Assembly: GCA_964035795.1 (NCBI GenBank) | Contig: OZ038321.1 | Span: 18,355,209-18,419,208 of the forward strand | Direction: 5' to 3' | Length of the DNA: 64,000 nt | From: Pterobdella sp. o SKG-2022 | Taxonomy: Eukaryota; Annelida; Clitellata; Hirudinida; Piscicolidae | Shown: positions 43,651 to 56,099 of the stretch, in pieces | Layout: every line of letters starts with the position of its first letter | How positions within the stretch are numbered: position 1 is the stretch's first letter | Position numbers and translations under genes: made by a program | Notes under the pieces: model-generated | Seen by the model: only the letters and a program-made list of their open reading frames with translations | Told to the model about the DNA's origin: nothing | Databases searched by the model: none

Positions 43651-46600
43651 TTTTTTTTCAACACGGTATACATACTGGGATTTAAACTACTACCGGAGTC
43701 TTACCAAGACCCTAGGATAGTAGAGTTCGATGCTATTCATTCATTACGGCCAAAACTCTTCTTAAAATGTGCGCCGTGTCCATAAGCGCTGTTTTCTGGA
43801 TTTCATAAATTTTAGGTGATCTAGGAAGCGTCGAGAGTTTGAGACTTAAATTTTTTCCGACTCTTCCCAGCTCGCCCACAACTATTGGAACTACTTTTGT
43901 ATTCATATTCCAGCATCTTGATATCTCTATTTGCAGGTCGCGGTATTTGCAAATTTTCTCAGATGTTTTCGACACTATGTTGGTGTCTGATGGTACTGAG
44001 ATATCAACTCTTTAACCACTATGTCTGGTTTATTTGCCTGTATGTTTCTGTCTGTGTGTATTGGGCTGTCCCATAGTACTGTTAGTTCGTCTTTTTTTAT
44101 CACTGGTCGAATTTCGTGTTTGTACCACTTACTTTTGACTTCAAATCCATGTGTCTTACATATTGTCCAGTGGATGAATTTAGCGACTCTGTTGTGGCGC
44201 TCTAGGTACTCGTGCTTTGCCAGCATTGGGCATCCTGAAACAATGTGTGATATTGTTTCAGGGTGAGTTCTGCAAAGCCTACAATTTGGATCAACGCTTT
44301 TTTTCAATATTTTATTTTTATAATAATTTGTTGCAAGCGTCTGATTTTGGGCGCAATTATGAGGCCCTCAGTTGTTTCTTTCAACCCAGCGCTGCGAAGC
44401 CATTCTATGGATTTTTTCTTGTCTATTTGTTCACTTTCAAGGGCTTGTGCATACCGACCGTGCATAGGCTTATTTGTTTTGAATTTCCTTCATGAGTGTT
44501 TTTTTACGATGTGTTTTGTTTTACTCGCTGCCATAATTGGGTGAACATTTTCTTGAGAAACTGTATTCTCAAAGTTCAGATTAAACGCTCTTCTCACTTT
44601 TTTATTGATTTCAAAGAGACTATAAGCAGACTTTTTCGATTCTTCGTGTTCTGTTACTGCACACATAAAAGGAGTAGTTTGTTTCTTTAAATACATTTCC
44701 AGGCCAGCGAGAATTGTGTAAAAGTGGGTTTCTACCTGCATCAATCCTCTTCCTCCTTCTGATCTAGAAACGTAGAGTCTTTCTGTGTCGGTTCGAGGGT
44801 GATGCATTTTGAACATTGTCAGTATTTTTCTCGTTTTTCTGTCTATTCCTTGTACTTCAGTTTTTGACCAGTTCAGTACGCCAAAGCTATAGGATAAGAC
44901 TGGTATAGCCAAGCTGTTTATTGCCATAATTTTGTTTGGCGAGCTAAGTTCTGTGCTCAGTATCATTCTTAACCTTCTGTAATATTCCTTTTTTAATTTC
45001 TCTCTCATGTTTTTGTGGTGTGTATTAGATGACTCTTCAACCCCTAGGTGTTTGTACGATTTGGTATTAGATAATTCTTTTATGTACGTATGCTCATTCA
45101 GACTGATGTTGGAGCTTCTCACCATTTTACCTTTAATTATGGATATCTTTGCACATTTTTCTAAGCCAAATTCTATCCTAATGTCATCGCTGAACTTTTT
45201 GACTATTCTAAGAAGTGATGTTAAATCAGAGTCTGATTTGCTGTAAATTTTTAGATCGTCAATGTAAATAGATGGTTGAGTGTTTATCCTTTTCCAGCTT
45301 TGCCTATTTTAATAGCTGGAGAGTTTTTCTCATTCAAAAGAATACTCAAAGGGCAAAGTGATAGACAGAAAATAAGAGGTGACAATGAATCTTCTTGGAA
45401 AATCCCTGTCTTTATTTTGATCCCAGGAATTTCCATATTTCCCTTCATGTGTCTCAGTCCTATGTTTATTCTCCATTGAGGCATGGTACGCAAGATGAAT
45501 TTAACAATCCGACAGTGAATTCCGTACATCTTCATGACTTCTAAGAACCATGAGTGGGGTACACTGTTGAAAGCTATTTATAGTCTATCCATGCTTGAGA
45601 TAGAGCGCCTTTTTTATTTTTTGTGATTTCAGTGATCATCCGATTTATTAGCAGTTGGTCCTTGCTTCCAAAAAAACCTACTCTGCAGCCTTTTTGTTCT
45701 TCCGGTAACAGCTGAAAATTTTCCAAGTAAGAGTAAGTTTTTTTTGCTAATATCGACGTCAATGTTTTATAAATAGTGGGTAGACATGTGATCGGGTGAT
45801 AGTTCTTTGGATCTTGCGTGTTTTGATCTTTTGCCACTAAGTATGTGTTTCCTTCTGTTAACCACTTTGGGCTCTTGTTGGGGTTTTCCATTATTTCATT
45901 CAGAGCGTTAGCTAGGAAAAAGTGGCTTATGTTGAGCTTCTTCAACCAAAAGTTTGGGATTTGGTCTGGACCTGGCGTTTTCCAGTTTGGCATGTTTTTC
46001 AATGCTTCTTTTATGTTTTTTGCAGTAATTTTTTCCTATTTTTGGCCTGTGGCTGTTAGTTGCTTCACATGTTTTCTTATACAGAAAAGCCATTCAGCGG
46101 TTTCATTGTGTTTTTCTTCGTTCTCCCAGATGCTTTTCCAATACTTTGCTGTTTCTTCTCGATTTGGTGGCTTATTTACTATTGCGTTTCCTCCATTTAT
46201 CTCTCTATAAAATTTTTTGGCATTGAGGTTAAACAGCCTGTTTTGCTCAAAGAATCTTTTTCTTTTGTGATATCTTTGAATTCTGTGTGCTTTGGCTTGA
46301 ATTCTTTGTTTTAAGGCTTCGCTTATTTCTTCACAGCTATTTTCTTCCATTCTTAGTTTTTTCTTTACCAAGTTTGCTTTTGTTTTTACTTTTGAGCTTT
46401 TTTTGTCTTTCAGAATCTCTTCGATTATACTTAAATCTTTTCTAAGATTTTTTATTTTTTCTTGTAGTCTTATTTTCCATCTAGAGATTTTTGGCTTCGC
46501 TTGGACATTGTTTTTATCAATCTCTTTTTTTGGTTGGCTCAGATAAGCTGCTGAAGCAAAAATAAGATGGTTTAGATCTGAAAGTGATAGAGGCACTATT

Positions 46601-47216
46601 TTTTCAAATATTTTTCCAAGATTCTCCTTAACTTCGTTTATTTTGGTTTTCATAGCTTTTGTTTCAGTTATTTTTTTTAAAGGTTTTTTTTGTGTTATTT
46701 CTTTTGTTCTGACATTCTCAAAAATTTGAAGAATCTCTTTTGAATTTCGCTGTTTATCCGTTCAGATAGTGAAGTTGTGTTTTCTTTTTCTGGCGATGCG
46801 ATAGTATAGATGTGGCGTTGTTCTTTTTCGCTGGTGGAATTTCCTATCTCTTTATTTTCTTTTTTATTTTTGACAGTTATTCGGACTACCTCATTTTTTA
46901 TTTTTTTTTAACTTTCTTCTGGTATTAGCCTCTTTTTTTAAATATATCGTCGTGTGTTTGCTAGCTTATTTGGGTCTGTTGATAAGCTTTTAGCTAACTG
47001 GAGATTTCTTTTTTCCCATATCTCGTAAGTTTTTTTGTGACTGGATAATTTAAATATATTTCCGTAGTAATAAAATAGCATCTTAATATCTTCTGATACT
47101 CTTCTGATGTCCACTTATGTCGCTTGGACGTCAAATTTCTGCTTGTGGATGCTTTGAAGGCCATGTTGGGAGTCACTCCGAGTCTGGGTGCTTCTTACGA
47201 TTTCTCCACGTTCTTC
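43651..47216 (-). mobile_element. R4/Dong-like LINE, nearly full length, frame-broken
   Basis: Read on the minus strand. The N-terminus starts at about 47176 with a Myb-like stretch KRHKWTSEEYQKILRCYF. A basic region follows (46653-46036), then RT blocks ALKNMPNWKTPGPDQIPNFW, PITCLPTIYKTLTSILA, SYLENFQLLPEEQKG, DSLSPLIFCLSLCPL and the catalytic IDDLKIYS at about 45255. KSYKHLGVEE and GGRGLMQVE come next, the CCHC knuckle CRLCRTHPETISHIVSGC (about 44290), and the nuclease ANKPDIVVKE (about 44030) with DISVPSD in a shifted frame. KYRDLQIEI and VPIVVGELG end it. Several frameshifts and stops. Both ends abut TAA-type microsatellites (43594-43650 and 47217-47247), as expected for Dong-type elements, which insert in TAA repeats. 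Confidence 0.8.
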
Positions 47217-47247
47217 AGTTGTTATTATTATTATTATTATTATTATT
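47217..47247. repeat. (TTA)n microsatellite at the 5' end of the R4-like element
   Basis: About ten units of TTA directly upstream, on the minus strand, of the R4-like 5' end. Confidence 0.9.
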
Positions 47248-47344
47248 TGAATAACTTTTTTTTTCAATTTTTTATGAGGAAATTTTGATACATTTATTTT
47301 TAAAAAACTAAAATTTTCGATGAGTACAACCTTATCATAAATCA

Positions 47345-47652
47345 TTAGCAGTCTAATAGCAGCGAAATCAAGGTCATCTAATGTAAAAAAAATGAGTCCA
47401 CCTGATTCCTTTTGTTTCAGCTTCTGTAATGCGGTGCATTACCCAATCAATGGTGAGGTTGAAAAGCAATGCTGACATCACACAGCCCTGTCTTACTCCT
47501 GTCTTGACCTCGAACCATATGTCATTACCTCCAACACTGCAACTAAAGTTACTGTAAAAACTTCGAATTAGTTGAACAAAGTGTTGGGGAATTCCATATG
47601 ATCTCAGCACCAACCACAGACTCTCTCTATAAACACCGTCAAAAACTTTCAA
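47345..47652 (-). mobile_element. RTE-like reverse transcriptase fragment
   Basis: FDGVYRESLWLVLRSYGIPQ, HFVQLIRSFYSNFSCSV, KTGVRQGCVMSALLFNLTID and ITEAETKGIRW, then a shifted LDDLDFA that is the remnant of the catalytic DFADD block. Distinct from the RTE-like copies at 12.4 and 42.6 kb in that it covers the RT core rather than the C-terminus. Confidence 0.75.
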
Positions 47653-47654
47653 AA

Positions 47655-47930
47655 TCGACGAAGCGCGTGGTGAATAAAAGAGCTAGAATTGCACTCAACT
47701 GCAATTTCGAAGATCACAACTTAAATAGCTCCTCCGAGAAAAATCTTTAGCGTCTCTATTGGCTTCCAGTCGAACAACGTATCATCTTCAAAATAGCACT
47801 AATAACATTTAAAACTTTAAAGCTATTATCTCCATCTTATTTTCGCTCACTTCTGAACAATAAAAACCAAACTAGAACTCTTCGCTCGTCGTTGAACTTC
47901 ACAGAAAAAAGGTATAAAAATTATTAGACA
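47655..47930 (+). mobile_element. CR1/L2-type LINE C-terminal fragment
   Basis: KRARIALNCNFEDHN, RLYWLPVEQRIIFKIAL, TFKTLKLLSPSYFRSLL and TRTLRSSLNF. The WLPV..RI.FKI block is typical of the CR1/L2 C-terminus. Truncated at both sides. Confidence 0.7.
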
Positions 47931-49090
47931 TTTTACATTATCGTTTATTTAACTTTTACAATAACAGTTTTGGTGGTATAAATTATGAAATAAACTTTAT
48001 AAAAAAAAATATATTTTTTAAAATTATTTTTTTATCGAAAACAATTTGCAATCTTTGATAAGTGACGTTAGAGTATGTCACGATAACTGTAAGATAATGT
48101 CAACAAAGATCAACAAAAAGCAAATCTGAATCATTTTTTCTCATTGTTTTAGCAATCTTCCTTGTTTCCCTCAAATTTAATGTCTGTAGGAAAAGTTGTT
48201 TTCTCATACTCACTTGTGTCATAAATTTTCAGCCATAAATATCTTTTTTTGTTTGAATTCAGACTTTTTTATTGTTAAATACTTTGATTTATGAAAAAAG
48301 CTTTCGATAAATTATTTTTATTTGGTCGAATATAATATAAATTTTAAATCCTCTTGTTTTAAGCCCATTGTCGGTTAAGTTTGACAGAAGAATTTTTCAC
48401 GACTTTTATATTTTTTGTGAATAATTATTCTTAGAATTGGGAATCATAAAAACACCAATATTTGAATTTTTTATTTCAACGAACCCTTTTGCTATAATCT
48501 ATATCATCATCAGGTAACTATTAGTTTTATTCCAACAATTTCAAGCCATTGTTAAAAATTTTGATTGTTGATCGTCTTTGAAATTTCAGTTTATTGTAAA
48601 GATTAAAACTTACAAAAACCTGTTTAGAGAAAATCAATAAAAATGAGGTTAAAACAAATTAGCCTTCGAGAGTTTGAACATATTTCTACTCGTATTTAAT
48701 GAACTTCTAAATTTTATTTCCAAAAGTACTTTTTTACTAAATCCATTTAAATGAAACAGCTGATATTTAATGTTAAACTTTACACTAATATTTTTTTTTG
48801 AAGTTTTTAGGTTGTTTGGAAAATAGTTTTCAAAACCTAAAATGGTTTCATTGCTTGTAGGCTATAAATGGATAAAATTCTAAAGTATTTTTATCAATTT
48901 GATTTTATTTCATGCATTGTGTTTATTTCATCGTCTTTGAATATAAGTAAAATAGCAAGTTTTAGACTATTTTGAACTTAGTTTACAGAAATATATTTTC
49001 TAAATTAAGCATCCTACTTCAGTGAAATGAGCGTAGGAAACTTGAAACCAACGCGATAATCGAAGACGCACTAACAAACTAAAAAAACTG
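47931..49090. other. AT-rich spacer
   Basis: Nothing recognised until the promoter of the CAP gene. Confidence 0.4.
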
Positions 49091-49094
49091 CGTT

Positions 49095-49102
49095 CTATAA
49101 AT
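49095..49102 (+). promoter_or_regulatory. probable TATA box of the CAP gene
   Basis: TATAAATA lies 66 bases before the ATG at 49168, leaving room for a transcription start and a short leader. Confidence 0.45.
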
Positions 49103-49167
49103 AAGTGTTTACTTATATGCTTCAGATGTATTGCAATTCCATTCAAGCTTTGAAAGCCTTTATAATA

Positions 49168-51637
49168 ATGAAAACAATTGCTTTGATACTGATTTCAATT
49201 TTAACACTGGCTGAAGCCAATTTGAGTGCATACGATAAAGAGCAACTTTTGCGGAGACACAACCATGTGAGGAAACAGCTTCGTGGGACCAATGTTAAAA
49301 AAATGGTGGGCTACTACAAGAGTATTTTATAATTTTTTTAATTTAAAAACAAATATACACATAATTACACGCAAAATTATAAAACACAAAAATCTAAACC
49401 TAATGAATACGTGCAAACAAATCTTCACCATCTAAAGCAAAGTTTTTGTAACTAATCTTTTTTGAACATACCTTGCTTTTGTCTTGTTTCTATAAATGAA
49501 TTCAAGTCAAATTAAGTTTTGAATCTCATTGTTCATCAAAATTACAGAGTTTTTCTTATATCAGCTGGTTACCATTGTAAGGCTGGTATGAAAAAATCAA
49601 CGCCGTAAAATCCATCAAAAAAAAGCTTTGCATTAATAAAAACTGTGAATTAAAAAGTAGATAATGACGTCGACAATGACTTAAAAATAATGGCACCTAA
49701 TGAATGTAACAAAGCTTAGTTTCTTCAAAAAATCTGTTTGCTGTAACAACCTCGGCTACTATATCTACGAGTAGAGCATTAAGGTTCGAAAAATATTCGA
49801 ATTTTTTTAAATGCCTAAAAATGCTAGTAATGTAATGTAGTATTACAAAGCGCTTTTCCACCTAGTCAAAGCGCCTGCCAAAATTCAATGAAGCGAAATC
49901 ACTGTGGAACAGTTGCTTATTATTGGCCCAACACGGAATCGAACCCGGTAACTTCATTTAACTGGATTAAGGCTTTATCATTTGAGCTATTTGGGCCAAA
50001 AAATCATCCAACAAGCACCACCATCATGCAAAGAGCTCAAGAGGCATTTAGTGACATTTGTAAAAATGGAAAAGTACACAAATAAACTATTCTATTTTTT
50101 GCAATAAATAAATGTGGTATTGAAATTAAATTAAAAATAAATATGAATACATACCATAGTTTTATTATCAAAAAGTATGAAATATCACAAATACATTAAA
50201 TGTAACTCTATATATTTTATTGCACGAACGAAAACACAATCTTGTGCGATCAGTGTTTAAATAGCATACTTATTATATATTTAACTTGGAAAAAATTTTA
50301 CACAATCAAATGTTTTATGATAAGACTAAACTTATCAAAAATTATAGCTGTTTTTTTTTTGCTCAATAAATTTACTAAAGTTTTTCCATAAACCGACGTG
50401 AAAAAATTGTCAAATATTATTTATAAAATATTTTAAATGTCTCTAAAAAGTTTCAATCAGATTCTTATTTTTTACGAACTGAAAAATATCTGAAATTATA
50501 CTGGATTAGGTAGACATCAATATATGATGTTACGACAGAGATTCTTTACATTAAATAAAAAATATAACTTGAAAACAAGGAGAAAAAAATTTTCATAATA
50601 AAGATAAAAATTTGTGATGAAGAATAAAATCAAATATATTTCACAGAACAATCAAATCAAATTAATTAATTATTAATATTTAAATAAGAAACCAATTATT
50701 TTTATATATTTGTATTATTGACTAAATTATTTTTTATATTATTTTGACTAAAACGAAACTATTGACCTTATTATTGAAATACACACCAGTACTGGGACTA
50801 CAGATTGCAAAAACTTGCGGCCAGAACTGCGAAAACATGTCAGTTTCGAGATGGATTCGACGAAAATGAGAACTACTCAGATTTCAAAAGACCTGGTCAA
50901 CTTATATGGACGGGAGCCTCTATGAATCTATTGGCTGCTTACTACGACTGGCTTGACTGTCCTGATAAAAGCCAGCAATGCGACACCAATTCCCAAGTAA
51001 AAAGTTTTCATTAAGTTTTTAAAATTGTAAAATTGAATTTTTTATTAAGCTGATGTACTGGAACACAACTCGTGTTGGCTGCGACAAGCACCTGTGCATG
51101 GTGGATGAGCCTGGAGGTACCGACTTGTCTCTTCCGGGAGACCAGATTTACAACACAAGGACCAAGTTGCAAAAATTTTTTGTCTGTTTCTATGGACCTA
51201 AGTGAGTTTTGATCGAATTAAGAGTTCGAACTTCGCTAAATAATCGTTTAGAATACATGCAAAAACAAGATATTTTAACTATATGAAAATGATATTTTGT
51301 TATAACCAAAGGCTCTTTTAATAACATAGTCAAATATTTTAATTTTTTGCGTAATTTTATATTTTAAAGTTTTTTAAACTATGATTTGCATGCACGACCA
51401 AGATACGACGGAAGGGAAGTTTTTGGCGAAGGCAACCAGTGCTCAGAATGTGAACCTGAATACATGTGTAATGGAGGACTATGCGGTAATATACTTCACA
51501 TAGCAGTTTTTTGAATTTAGCGAAATTATTTAGTTTCTAGATTAATTATAATCTGTAAGGTATGATATTATTCAGGTGATTCCACGTAATTTTGTTATAT
51601 ATACATGATTTTTTCAGATAAAGTTAGGTGGGGCTGA
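49168..51637 (+). CDS. secreted CAP/SCP-domain protein
   Basis: Five exons join in phase: 49168-49305, 50790-50996, 51050-51201, 51403-51485 and 51618-51637, giving 199 aa. The signal peptide is MKTIALILISILTLAEA. The CAP domain opens with YDKEQLLRRHNHVRKQLRG, then WDYRLQKLAARTAKTCQF, GQLIWTGASMNLLAAYYDW, MYWNTTRVGCDKHLC and VCFYGPKYDGREVFGEG. It ends with the Cys-rich QCSECEPEYMCNGGLC. CAP proteins are extracellular and include CRISP and SCP/TAPS members. The usual GHYTQ block before the MYW strand reads DTNSQ here, and the C-F-x-H block reads CQFRD, so both cavity histidines appear to be lost. The exon 4 acceptor has a weak pyrimidine tract and the last exon codes only a few residues, so the 3' end is less sure. 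Intron 1 holds a SINE and a repeat E copy. Confidence 0.8.
49833..50000 (-). mobile_element. tRNA-derived SINE A, copy 4 (CAP intron 1)
   Basis: On the minus strand, head GGCCCAAATAGCTCAAATGA and a good B box GGTTCGATTCC, then GCCAATAATAAGCAACTG, the hairpin with GCGCTTTGACTAGG and AAAAGCGC, and the tail TACTACATTACATTAC. Confidence 0.8.
50325..50455 (-). repeat. dispersed repeat E, inverted copy (CAP intron 1)
   Basis: The reverse complement matches 11160-11315: CTTTTTAGAGACAT, ATAATATTTGACAATTTTTT, TTATTGAGC with the A run, and CAGCTATAATTTTT. Confidence 0.6.
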
Positions 51638-53185
51638 AAGATTGGAGACAAAAAAAATGATTTTTTTTAACAGATGAAAAAAATTCAACAATTGAAATAC
51701 TGAAACTGTGCCATCCATTAAAAATTAATATATATCATTAAAGCTAGGAAAAAATGATTGAGTTAGTTATATTAAAATAGTTGAACATGACAAATTTAAA
51801 GTTGAATTAAAACCTAAATGAAAAAATTATGAAAATCACGAATCACAAATAAGGCAATGCTGCAGAAAAGACAGGTTATTATTGTAGTCTTCATGGCACT
51901 TGGGACAGATGTAATGTGAATCAGTTGCTAAACGATCTGTATAATGAATATTTACTTCAAAATATCTGGAATAATATTCAATACAAAAAAAATTTAATTC
52001 AAAAAATAATCTCAATATTTAGTTTTTGAAAGAAATCGTTTACTTTTAATATTTAAAATTCTAGAGCTAATCAAAAGTTACTCAAAAACGAAAAAATTTG
52101 AATTTTCCTATAAAGTAAAAAGCTAATAACATCCTTATTTCCTGTATGTTGAGGTAGCTATTATTGATGATGTAGAATAGCCTAAAAGAAAGTGAGGAAA
52201 ACAAACAAAAAGTATTTATAATAAATACTTTTTGTTTGTTGTTATAATAAATACTTTTTGTTCGTTGTTATAATAAATAATTTTTTATAATAAATAATAA
52301 TAAATAAGTGTTTATATCTATTATGACCTTAAAAATTCAATTATAAAATTGTTCTTTATTTTTTCTATCTTATACATCATATATTCGAATCTTCCTTTGA
52401 TTTAACAACTAATATAAATAAAAAATTATACATTAAATTTTTTTCTTATATTTAGTTATTTTTAAAATCATTGTATGTTTTTTAACTTGAACTTCATATA
52501 GTTTTCCTTTAATTTATGAAAAATTTTCTTTCTTAAAAACACGTTTATTCAATTTTCACATCGAACATTTTAGCTTATTTTCCCTACTAAACATTTTATT
52601 TTAAAGAAAATTTCTCATAATTTGAAAAAAACTATGATTCCATACTTTTACTTATACTAATTATGAATTAAATTTTTCTGGTTTTCCTACTACTACATAT
52701 AATCATTAAATAGTATTTTAAAAAAACTATTTTATTAATTTATGACATGTGATAATTTTAAAAAACTATTTCTGGTATTAATTTTTTTTTATATCCCGCC
52801 ATTTGAATTGATGCTCCTAATGAATCTATAAAGAAAATTTCGTCATCTGTCTGGTGAGAGCAGACTGATAACAAAATTCTTTCCAAAAAATTATTTTTAG
52901 AAAATAATATGAGTAACGTAGTAAAGCCTGAAACAATATTTAAGTGAAAGAACGCAAATTTATTGTTTGTTTCTTTACAAATGAGAATTTTTTCAAGTAA
53001 AATTCAAAAATAAACAAAAAAACACAAAGTATCTACTAAGCTTTATGTAAAAAAATCTCACATTATCGAGTGATTTTTTGATAATATGAGATTTGAAGGA
53101 TTTAGTTAAATAGATAATTTAAATTTGCTCTCTAGAAATGTGAGTAACTGCTTAAAATTACTGAAAAAAAAATCATAATATGGAA
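51638..53185. other. AT-rich spacer with tandem repeat
   Basis: No gene seen. 52214-52285 holds two to three units of about 27 bases (AATAAATACTTTTTGTT, GTTGTTAT). The AATAAATACTTTxTGTTTGTTG part resembles the 3' half of repeat D. Confidence 0.5.
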
Positions 53186-53189
53186 TACT

Positions 53190-53820
53190 TATATAGTGCC
53201 TCTTTGCCTCATTCAGAAGCGCTCTGCTAAAAACTGCTTGAAAAAATAGGTTTTCAAGTTTCTAAGAAAAATAGGATAAAAAGAAGATTTAAGATTAGAA
53301 GGAGGAGAGTTCTAGAGAAGTGGATCAGAAAAAGAAAAAGCAATTTTAGCGTGAGAATGAGAGAGAGATAATGAAGAGCTGAGAGCGAGTAGAGGAACGT
53401 AGGCCAGCACGTTAAGGAGGTAGTAAGAGGTTAGAAAGATAAGAAGGTGAAGTAGAATGAGAGATTTTATACATGAGAAAACAGATTTTGAAGGAAGAAC
53501 GAAAGTGAATAGGTAGCCAGTGAAGATCGATAAGAGAAGGGGGAGATATGAGAGAATTTAGGAGTATGAGAGACCAGGCGTGCAATAGAGTTGAAAGCTT
53601 TAGTTGGAGGGTAGAGAGTAGATTTAGGAAGATTATAGTACAAAGATTTGGAGTAAACAAGTCGGGAGAAAACAAGAGAGCAGACAAGAATCTTTAGAAA
53701 CGCATCATCGAAATATGAAAGAGGAAAAAGCAGTTCATAGTAAAAACAAACCGAAAGAACGGCTGCTAAAACTGCAAAAAAAACAGAAAACAGAATTTGT
53801 GGCATTAAAGAATGGCAGTC
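53190..53820 (-). mobile_element. second L2-like LINE, 3' end, inverted
   Basis: The minus-strand counterpart of 23600-24190: SLVFSRLVYSKSLYYNL, DLHWLPIHFRSSFKICFLMY. Its 3' end (GCAGAGCGCTTCTGAATGAG, then TATATAAGTATTCCATATTA) is strikingly like the 3' hairpin region of SINE A. Confidence 0.7.
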
Positions 53821-54090
53821 TCACAGGCTAGCAAGCCTAGCTAAAGCGCTGAGTTGGTGTTTTACATGTCATGACCAAAACAAACCCCGCGTTCTTCATT
53901 CTCTAAATTTTTTTCAATAGATATACAGTATAATTTTTTCATTATTCAGTCTCTATTATCTTCCATTTCATTTTTTTTCTATTTTTCAATTCTTTTTATG
54001 CTCAAGTTACTGTATATCAACTCAAAATCATACAAAAAAATTTACAACGCAATAAAAAATTTTAAGTGCATTGAAATTTCGTTTGAGACA

Positions 54091-55605
54091 TCAATAATAT
54101 AGCTGGTTAATGCAAACGTGTAAAAACGTGAATTTACCTGCTTTTTTAGAAAATTGTGAAGACGTAATTATGTCATCATTTTTTGTTTTGTCAGTAGAAG
54201 AAATAATTGAATTTTTAATGGGTTCATAAGTATTTCTTGCATTTCCTCTATCATTAGCCACACCATTAATAAACAAGTTTGATTGATTCTTATCATTAGT
54301 TTGTTTGGAATGTGATGAAGATGGAAAATTCATAGCACTTTGGTTTTGATCCTTCTTCAAATGTGCTGGATAAGAAAGATTGCATGGAAGATATAGAGGT
54401 TTAAAATAACTCAGAGTTTCAGTTTTTTCTTGACTAATTGGTGTGAAAGTTTCTTTTTTGGATTCACTGGGTTTCAGTTCTTTTTCCTTCAAAGCCATTT
54501 TGTCTTGAAGAGAATCTAATTGTTTCTGCAATGTCTTTATGCTTTTCTGGGCTTTTTTCTTTAGAAAAAGAAAAAAAATAAACTTAAAACTTATAAAATA
54601 AGTTGCAAGTATTTTGAAAAATTTTTGATAGATAATTTTATATCAAGTTATTCATAAATGTACATAATCTTCATTATTATAAAAAAATTTGTCTGATAAT
54701 TTATAAACTTAAAGTTATTAAAACTTTTAGATGTTAATAGTTGTATAAAAAAGGTTATTATAATTTAAAAAGGAGATTTTTAAAATATATATTTTTTTAA
54801 AAGATCATAAATAAAATTTTTTTTAGTGAAGTTTTTGAAAATAAAATTTATTTTCATATAAAAAAAATTAAGTTGAATATGAATTCAATATCAACATAAA
54901 ATAAAATCAAATTACAATACTTTCTGTGAAGCAGCTTTTTCAGCAAACATCATAAGCTCATCAAACTTGATTCTCATTATACAGTTAGCTTTGCTATAAT
55001 CCATTTTAAAAAATATTATAAATCATATCAATCAATCAATCAAATCCTTTTTATAGCCCGTTTTCCTTTACCAGGGGTTGGGCAAACACATAAATCTAAA
55101 AAACTATCTAAAAAAAGAGAATAAATGTTACTAACAACTCTTCTTCCTTTATTTTTGTTATTTCTTTCAATCTTGGTCAAAAATTTTTGTATATTATAAT
55201 AAATGATTTTATCTCACTTAATATAGATATACCTGACTTCAAATTCTTTTTCCATCATTTCTATTTTTTTGAACTGATCATCTTTCTACATAAAATTGAA
55301 TACTATTTATATTAAAAATTTTTAAACAAAAAATATTAATATATTACCATTTTTGATGTTAACTCATTGTGAGAAAAAAATAGTTTGTTGTAAAGTTCAG
55401 ATTTTGATACAATGATTTCTTGTTGCTTGAGAATATGTAATGTTTTTTCTTTGAATTTTTTACACAACTTGTAAACTAAATCTATCATGGAGTTCAATAT
55501 CTCTGCATTTGAATTTATGAAACTAGAAAAATATTTCAAAAATGGTTTAAACAACTTCTTACTCAACAAATTTTGATTTTCGATTTCTAGAGTTTTGAGG
55601 TTCAT
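54091..55605 (-). CDS. coiled-coil protein of unknown function
   Basis: Four minus-strand exons join in phase: 55605-55348, 55285-55233, 54993-54921 and 54558-54091, about 283 aa if the last frame runs to its stop. The N-terminal half is helical (IENQNLLSKKLFKPFLKYF, LNSMIDLVYKLCKKFKEKT). Charged coiled coil follows: KKIEMMEKEFEV, SKANCIMRIKFDELMMFAEK, KSIKTLQKQLDSLQDKM. A low-complexity Ser/Asn/Lys tail ends it. I do not recognise the family; the spacing loosely recalls TACC-type coiled coils, which I do not claim. A donor GTAAAT near 54133 could replace the terminal stop, and an upstream exon may be missing. Confidence 0.6.
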
Positions 55606-56095
55606 AATTCTTGATCTGACAACTGCTAGACGGATGGATAGTGACTTTTTTATTCAAAAAGTAAACATGACCTGAAAAGAAAGGTGATTTTTCGTCAACA
55701 GCTTTTCAACCGCAGTATGATTTAACACACATTTCGACAAACTCACAATAACATAATTGATTAGTTACAGAATAATCATGATTTCTGGTGTGACGAAAAA
55801 AATTCAAAGATTTCATTACTCATGAAACATACAAAACGAAAAAATATTTTCATGAAAAGAAATTTTTAATTCGAGTCAGATTTTATTTCTTAATAGGATT
55901 TTTTAAAAATGTGTTCTGGTTTTCTTTAGTTCAAATGGAATGAATGCAGAAAAGTATAATTTTTTTCTGTTTTTTAGCATTTTGATTTTATAATTTTCTA
56001 TTATAATCAAATAAAATAAGTTATAGCTGTCAATCGCTCACTAACAAAAACAAAAAATAACAATATAAACCTCAAAATAAAACTATAATTAAGAA
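55606..56095. other. spacer
   Basis: AT-rich; the promoter of the coiled-coil gene would lie at its left edge. Nothing else recognised. Confidence 0.35.
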
Positions 56096-56099
56096 AGAG

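Noticed and set aside
46060..46314. Plus-strand hydrophobic ORFs over 43.8-46.3 kb
   Set aside because: They are antisense shadows of the R4-like element's A/K-rich coding strand.
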